Shown: positions 14,776 to 17,508 of the stretch, piece after piece | Layout: each line of letters starts with the position of its first letter | How positions within the stretch are numbered: the stretch's first letter is position 1 | Assembly: GCA_036847245.1 (NCBI GenBank) | Contig: DAIUAL010000054.1 | Span: 1-17,508, forward strand | DNA length: 17,508 nucleotides | From: UBA4661 sp002405405 | GTDB lineage: Bacteria > Bacteroidota > Ignavibacteria > Kapaibacteriales > UBA4661 | Direction of reading: 5' to 3' | Position numbers and translations under genes: made by a program | The notes under the pieces: model-generated | Seen by the model: the letters and a program-made list of their open reading frames with translations, nothing else | Databases searched by the model: none | What the model was told of the DNA's origin: nothing

Positions 14776-15063
14776 TTAAGCATCATAATCAACTACAACA
14801 TTATCAGTAGTTGGGTGCGATTGGCATGTCAGCACATATCCCTCTTCAATTTCCTCATCGGTTAGTGCTTCACGATCATCCATATCAACCGAACCGGATT
14901 CAACTTTCGCTCGGCATGTACAGCATGAGCCGATTTGACAAGCATACGGCGGATCCATATCCTCACGAATTGCTGCGGCTAAAATACTTTCGTCAGGTTG
15001 GACGACAATCTCTTTAGTTTTGCCATAGAGGCGAACAGTAACGGTACGTGCAGTATATGCCAT
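14776..15063 (-). CDS. Stand-alone PaaE-type [2Fe-2S] ferredoxin
   Basis: Plant-type ferredoxin of 95 aa, a one-electron carrier. The iron-sulfur ligands are C42, C47, C50 and C80, in the pattern C-x4-C-x2-C (ACQIGSCCTCRAK) and YVLTCQSHP. The sequence around these, including DMDDREALTDEEIEEGYVLT and the ending VVVDYD, closely resembles the C-terminal ferredoxin domain of PaaE-type oxygenase reductases rather than free adrenodoxin or plant ferredoxins. The FAD/NAD(P)H reductase part is missing: the start lies directly before the ferredoxin fold. ATG 15063 was chosen because the upstream extension (to 15141) is hydrophobic, Cys-rich and outside the fold; no Shine-Dalgarno supports either. The next gene on this strand is the cytoplasmic SOD. 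Its redox partner is unknown; no oxygenase lies in the window. Confidence 0.9.
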   Translation of the reverse strand: MAYTARTVTVRLYGKTKEIVVQPDESILAAAIREDMDPPYACQIGSCCTCRAKVESGSVDMDDREALTDEEIEEGYVLTCQSHPTTDNVVVDYDA

Positions 15064-15129
15064 AAAGAAAATGATATGAAAACAAAGAAAAACACACGTA
15101 GTATATATCCCCGAAACTCCCCGGTGAAA

Positions 15130-15150
15130 GGTACGATACAATACCGTACC
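15130..15150. promoter_or_regulatory. Inverted repeat GGTACG-N9-CGTACC upstream of ferredoxin gene
   Basis: Six-base perfect arms 67-87 bases upstream of the ferredoxin start, with a further GTACG copy at 15156-15160. The 213-base gap holding it separates the ferredoxin/SOD pair from PhoD and shows no T-tract, so the repeat is a candidate operator for a ferredoxin-SOD promoter. No regulator or promoter hexamers are identified. Confidence 0.4.
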
Positions 15151-15276
15151 GTCATGTACGTGCTACAAGAGAAGCGAAATTAGCAAAATCTTCTGCGGTA
15201 CTCTACCAACATTTTTATCATGAAGAAAATTTATTACACAATCTCTCCACTACCCAAATAAAGTGTATCTCCACTT

Positions 15277-16638
15277 TTAGCGTCTGTCCCAGCCGAGATC
15301 TTTTGCCTTTACGGACTGTTTCCACAATTCGGTGCCATTGTTATCGTAAACTGTGCAAGTGAATCCTCGATTATTTTGTGGACCTTCGAAAGAAAAAATA
15401 GCAAAGTTGCGTTTTCCGCCTACATATGTTCCGGGTACGCGCAAGGTGTTGGTTTCTTTTTCTGCGCTATTACTTGATCCCGAAGTGAGTGGTGAAATTG
15501 TGAAATCAAGCAATGAATATGTGCCAGTACGATCAAGCTTTGAAAGTTCAGTATGATGACGATCACCGCTGAGGAATACCACCCCAGGAATTTTTTCATC
15601 AGCAAGAGCTTTTAAGAACTTTTCGCGCTCTTCAGGGTAGGTTGCATAATTCTCAAATACGCTCAGATGATTGAGTACTTGTCCGCCGAAGGCAATAAAC
15701 TTAAAGGTAGCACGGCTTGTTTTGAGTGCATCAATGAGCCATTCAAGTTGTGTTGTGCCAAGCATTTCTCGTTTAGCAGTGGTGCGGTCATTCGGGGATT
15801 TATTCCAACGATCGTCGATCAGATAAAACTCGGCATCGCCCCACTCAAATCGTCCCGTAACGCCACCCGAATTACTTACGCTGTAGTTGGGGTTTGCCCA
15901 AAAAAGTTTAAATACATCAAGTGCAGTATTTTTCAGCCAAAATGAACGGTCAGCATCGTTAATGCCATAATCATGATCATCCCAAATTGCATAATGATGG
16001 GTTGAAGCAAGGAGTGGTTGCATCTCAGGAAGAGACCGTGTGTGTGTGTAGCGGTAAATCATACCATTGCGTGTATTCCAATCGATTTCACGAAAGTATG
16101 TATTGTCGCCAAGCCAGACCATAGCATCGGGTCGTTTAGCATGCAGTGAGGTAAACACGTTATATGCACCTCCATACGGTGTTCCGGGTCGATCATATTG
16201 CGGATCATTAACATAAACACAACTGCCGACAGCAATAGTAAAGTTTGGTGGTCCACTTCGATATTGCCACAATGCTAATGTTTGAAACTCTAAAGGATAT
16301 GGGCGATCAACCAAGGAACCATTAACGTACAAGCGGTATGTATACTTACGACCCGGTTCAAGATTAGTGATGTTGATGTGTGCTGTATTACCATCAGCGA
16401 GAGTTGTACGTACTTCTTCCGATGTAAGTTTCTTGGTTGCAACGGTTGTTTCCCAGTATTCAAATTTGACGGACGCAGGTTGCTTTGTTTGAACCCACAG
16501 CATGACTTCGCGAAAGTCAGCATATCCTACCATCGGACCGGACTGCAAGAGCGATTGTGCCTCAGCTTGCTGTACAAAAGCACAGAAAAACAGTAAAAAG
16601 AGAAAGTGGCGGAGAATCATAGAAGAAGAAGTACGCAT
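15277..16638 (-). CDS. PhoD-family alkaline phosphatase/phosphodiesterase, exported
   Basis: Predicted secreted phosphoesterase of 453 aa that releases phosphate from mono- or diesters. Numbering is from ATG 16638; ATG 16620 is equally possible, and a longer TTG form (16695) would overlap the preceding stop codon. A Sec-type signal peptide (LRHFLFLLFFCAFVQQAEA|Q) has no twin arginine, unlike Tat-exported Bacillus PhoD. Residues ~30-120 form the fibronectin-like PhoD N-terminal domain (SGPMVGYADFREVMLWVQT, LEPGRKYTYRLYVNG). The catalytic domain shows VGSC (Cys140), WLGDNTY (D178, N179), AIWDDHDYG (D221, H222, D223), YLIDDRWN and LSGDRHHTEL (D359, H361, H362), in family order. The protein ends KDLGWDRR without a T9SS sorting domain. 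It follows AMP nucleosidase by 53 bases and is probably co-transcribed. No Pho-box-like site was recognised. Confidence 0.9.
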   Translation of the reverse strand: MRTSSSMILRHFLFLLFFCAFVQQAEAQSLLQSGPMVGYADFREVMLWVQTKQPASVKFEYWETTVATKKLTSEEVRTTLADGNTAHINITNLEPGRKYTYRLYVNGSLVDRPYPLEFQTLALWQYRSGPPNFTIAVGSCVYVNDPQYDRPGTPYGGAYNVFTSLHAKRPDAMVWLGDNTYFREIDWNTRNGMIYRYTHTRSLPEMQPLLASTHHYAIWDDHDYGINDADRSFWLKNTALDVFKLFWANPNYSVSNSGGVTGRFEWGDAEFYLIDDRWNKSPNDRTTAKREMLGTTQLEWLIDALKTSRATFKFIAFGGQVLNHLSVFENYATYPEEREKFLKALADEKIPGVVFLSGDRHHTELSKLDRTGTYSLLDFTISPLTSGSSNSAEKETNTLRVPGTYVGGKRNFAIFSFEGPQNNRGFTCTVYDNNGTELWKQSVKAKDLGWDRR

Positions 16639-16691
16639 GGTTGAAAAGGAATAAAAAATGAACAAGAGAATGACACAAAGCGTTGACGCAA

Positions 16692-17465
16692 TCAAAACTT
16701 GAAATGTTTAATCGGCTCGCCTTTCTCATCGAGTTCCGACATTGCTTCGATGCCAATTTGCAAATGCAGATCAACAAAGTTTTGAGTAACTTTTTTATCA
16801 GACTCTTCTGTTTTAATTCCTTCAGGAAGCATCGGTACATCAGATACAAGGAGTAGAGCTCCACGTGCAATTTCATTAACATGACCAACCATAAAAACAG
16901 TTGCAGTTTCCATATCAATGCCGATAACTGACAGTTTGCGCAGATATTCTTTGAATGTTTCATCCCATTCCCAGACGCGGCGATTGGTAGTGTAGATATC
17001 GCAGGTACCCTTCTCAATAATACTAACTATGAATTTGTCGGAAACTAATTTGTGCAATTTAAATGAGGGTAAAGCGGGTACCTCCGGTGGCATGTAGTCA
17101 TTACTCGTACCTTCACCACGGATAGCGGCAATAGGTAGGATAAAATGACCAATTTCTGTTGAGTGTTTTAGTCCTCCACATTTTCCCAAGAAAAGAACAC
17201 CTTTAGGTTGACGCGCTACTAGCAAGTCCATGATGGTTGCGGCATTTGCTGAGCCAATTCCAAAATTGATGATCGAAAGACCGGCACTATTCGTTGCCGA
17301 TTGCATAGGGCGACTTTCGCCGGTAACATCGCAGTTGAATTGACGGGCAAACCGATGAACATAGTCATGAAAATTCGTCAGTAGAATGTAGTCGCCAAGT
17401 TGATCGATACTAGCACCGGTATAACGAGGAAGCCAATTTTTGTCGATATCAAGTTTGCTTGTCAT
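16692..17465 (-). CDS. amn: AMP nucleosidase, short Bacteroidota type
   Basis: Hydrolyses AMP to adenine and ribose 5-phosphate, feeding purine salvage and helping set AMP levels. The 257-aa protein has the NP-I (PNP/UDP phosphorylase) fold without the N-terminal regulatory domain of the ~480-aa E. coli Amn. Family-like segments in order are NWLPRYTG (10-17), DYILLTNFHDYV, INFGIGSANAATIMDLL, FLGKCGGLKH, LPIAAIRGEGTSNDYMPPEV, VYTTNRRVWE-like YTTNRRVWEWDE, GIDMETATVFMVGHVNEI (ribose- and base-binding Met-Glu pair) and LLLVSDVPMLPEGIKTEESD. All conserved elements are complete. The start ATG has AGGA six bases upstream within a perfect 12-base palindrome (17471-17482). PhoD follows after 53 bases. 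Gene symbol rests on family resemblance alone. Confidence 0.92.
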   Translation of the reverse strand: MTSKLDIDKNWLPRYTGASIDQLGDYILLTNFHDYVHRFARQFNCDVTGESRPMQSATNSAGLSIINFGIGSANAATIMDLLVARQPKGVLFLGKCGGLKHSTEIGHFILPIAAIRGEGTSNDYMPPEVPALPSFKLHKLVSDKFIVSIIEKGTCDIYTTNRRVWEWDETFKEYLRKLSVIGIDMETATVFMVGHVNEIARGALLLVSDVPMLPEGIKTEESDKKVTQNFVDLHLQIGIEAMSELDEKGEPIKHFKF

Positions 17466-17470
17466 TGAAA

Positions 17471-17482
17471 GTCCTATAGGAC
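17471..17482. promoter_or_regulatory. 12-base palindrome over the AMP nucleosidase ribosome binding site
   Basis: GTCCTATAGGAC is a perfect palindrome, and its AGGAC half is the Shine-Dalgarno of the minus-strand gene starting at 17465 (AGGA ends six bases before the ATG). It could be a DNA operator, or simply a chance palindrome caused by the AGGA element. Confidence 0.4.
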
Positions 17483-17508
17483 AAATGATAACTGAAAAGA
17501 AGATTCTG

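Noticed and set aside
16639..16695. TTG start at 16695 for PhoD, adding 19 residues
   Set aside because: It overlaps the stop of AMP nucleosidase, has no ribosome binding site, and would place a second hydrophobic segment before a complete signal peptide.
1..17508. Possible defence island, phage or mobile element in the window
   Set aside because: No transposase, integrase, restriction, toxin-antitoxin or CRISPR features were found, nor long direct or terminal inverted repeats; the genes are metabolic, envelope and signalling genes.

Overview
The window looks like chromosomal DNA of a free-living Gram-negative bacterium of the Bacteroidota/Chlorobiota (FCB) assemblage. The evidence is a TonB-dependent receptor followed by a secreted beta-helix protein with a type IX secretion (T9SS) C-terminal sorting domain, the short (~257 aa) AMP nucleosidase known from Bacteroidota, an LptE-like outer-membrane lipoprotein, and several genes with no recognisable Shine-Dalgarno sequence. 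A deep lineage such as Kapabacteria or Ignavibacteria is possible, but the sequence read by eye cannot place it further. I see no tRNA, rRNA, CRISPR array, transposase or phage gene. Coding density is high and base composition looks even, so this reads as ordinary core/shell genome rather than an island.

Layout. (1) 1-4516, plus strand: the 3' part of a TonB-dependent receptor, then a 713-aa exported Ig-like/beta-helix/T9SS protein. (2) 4600-6141, minus strand: a Tat-exported Mn-type superoxide dismutase downstream of a small membrane protein with a PH-like segment. (3) 6142-6534 is the only long non-coding stretch. (4) 6535-9836: a convergent pair, made of a small cytoplasmic protein with the outline of a NarL/DesK-type histidine kinase but without its catalytic residues (plus), and a full TPR-type membrane histidine kinase with an unusual His-rich C-terminal extension (minus). 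(5) 10008-13886, plus strand: TauE/SafE-type permease, glyoxalase-II-like metallo-hydrolase, LptE-like lipoprotein, and a membrane-integral processive family-2 glycosyltransferase. (6) 14068-17465, minus strand: AMP nucleosidase, PhoD-type phosphatase, a stand-alone PaaE-type [2Fe-2S] ferredoxin and a second, His-type superoxide dismutase.

How the genes fit together. Cell-envelope functions dominate: receptor/secreted-protein pair, LPS transport lipoprotein, polysaccharide synthase and two sensor-like proteins. Two superoxide dismutases with different active-site signatures appear to divide labour between the exported compartment and the cytoplasm; the cytoplasmic one may be co-transcribed with the ferredoxin. 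AMP nucleosidase and PhoD lie head to tail and could both serve nucleotide/phosphate salvage. Both superoxide dismutase genes end against a plus-strand gene across a bidirectional hairpin terminator.

No defence system or other clearly new multi-gene system is evident. The most unusual items are the degenerate histidine-kinase-like protein (Gln at the phospho-acceptor position, N and G boxes lost), its convergent neighbour with a His-rich tail, and the stand-alone PaaE-like ferredoxin.
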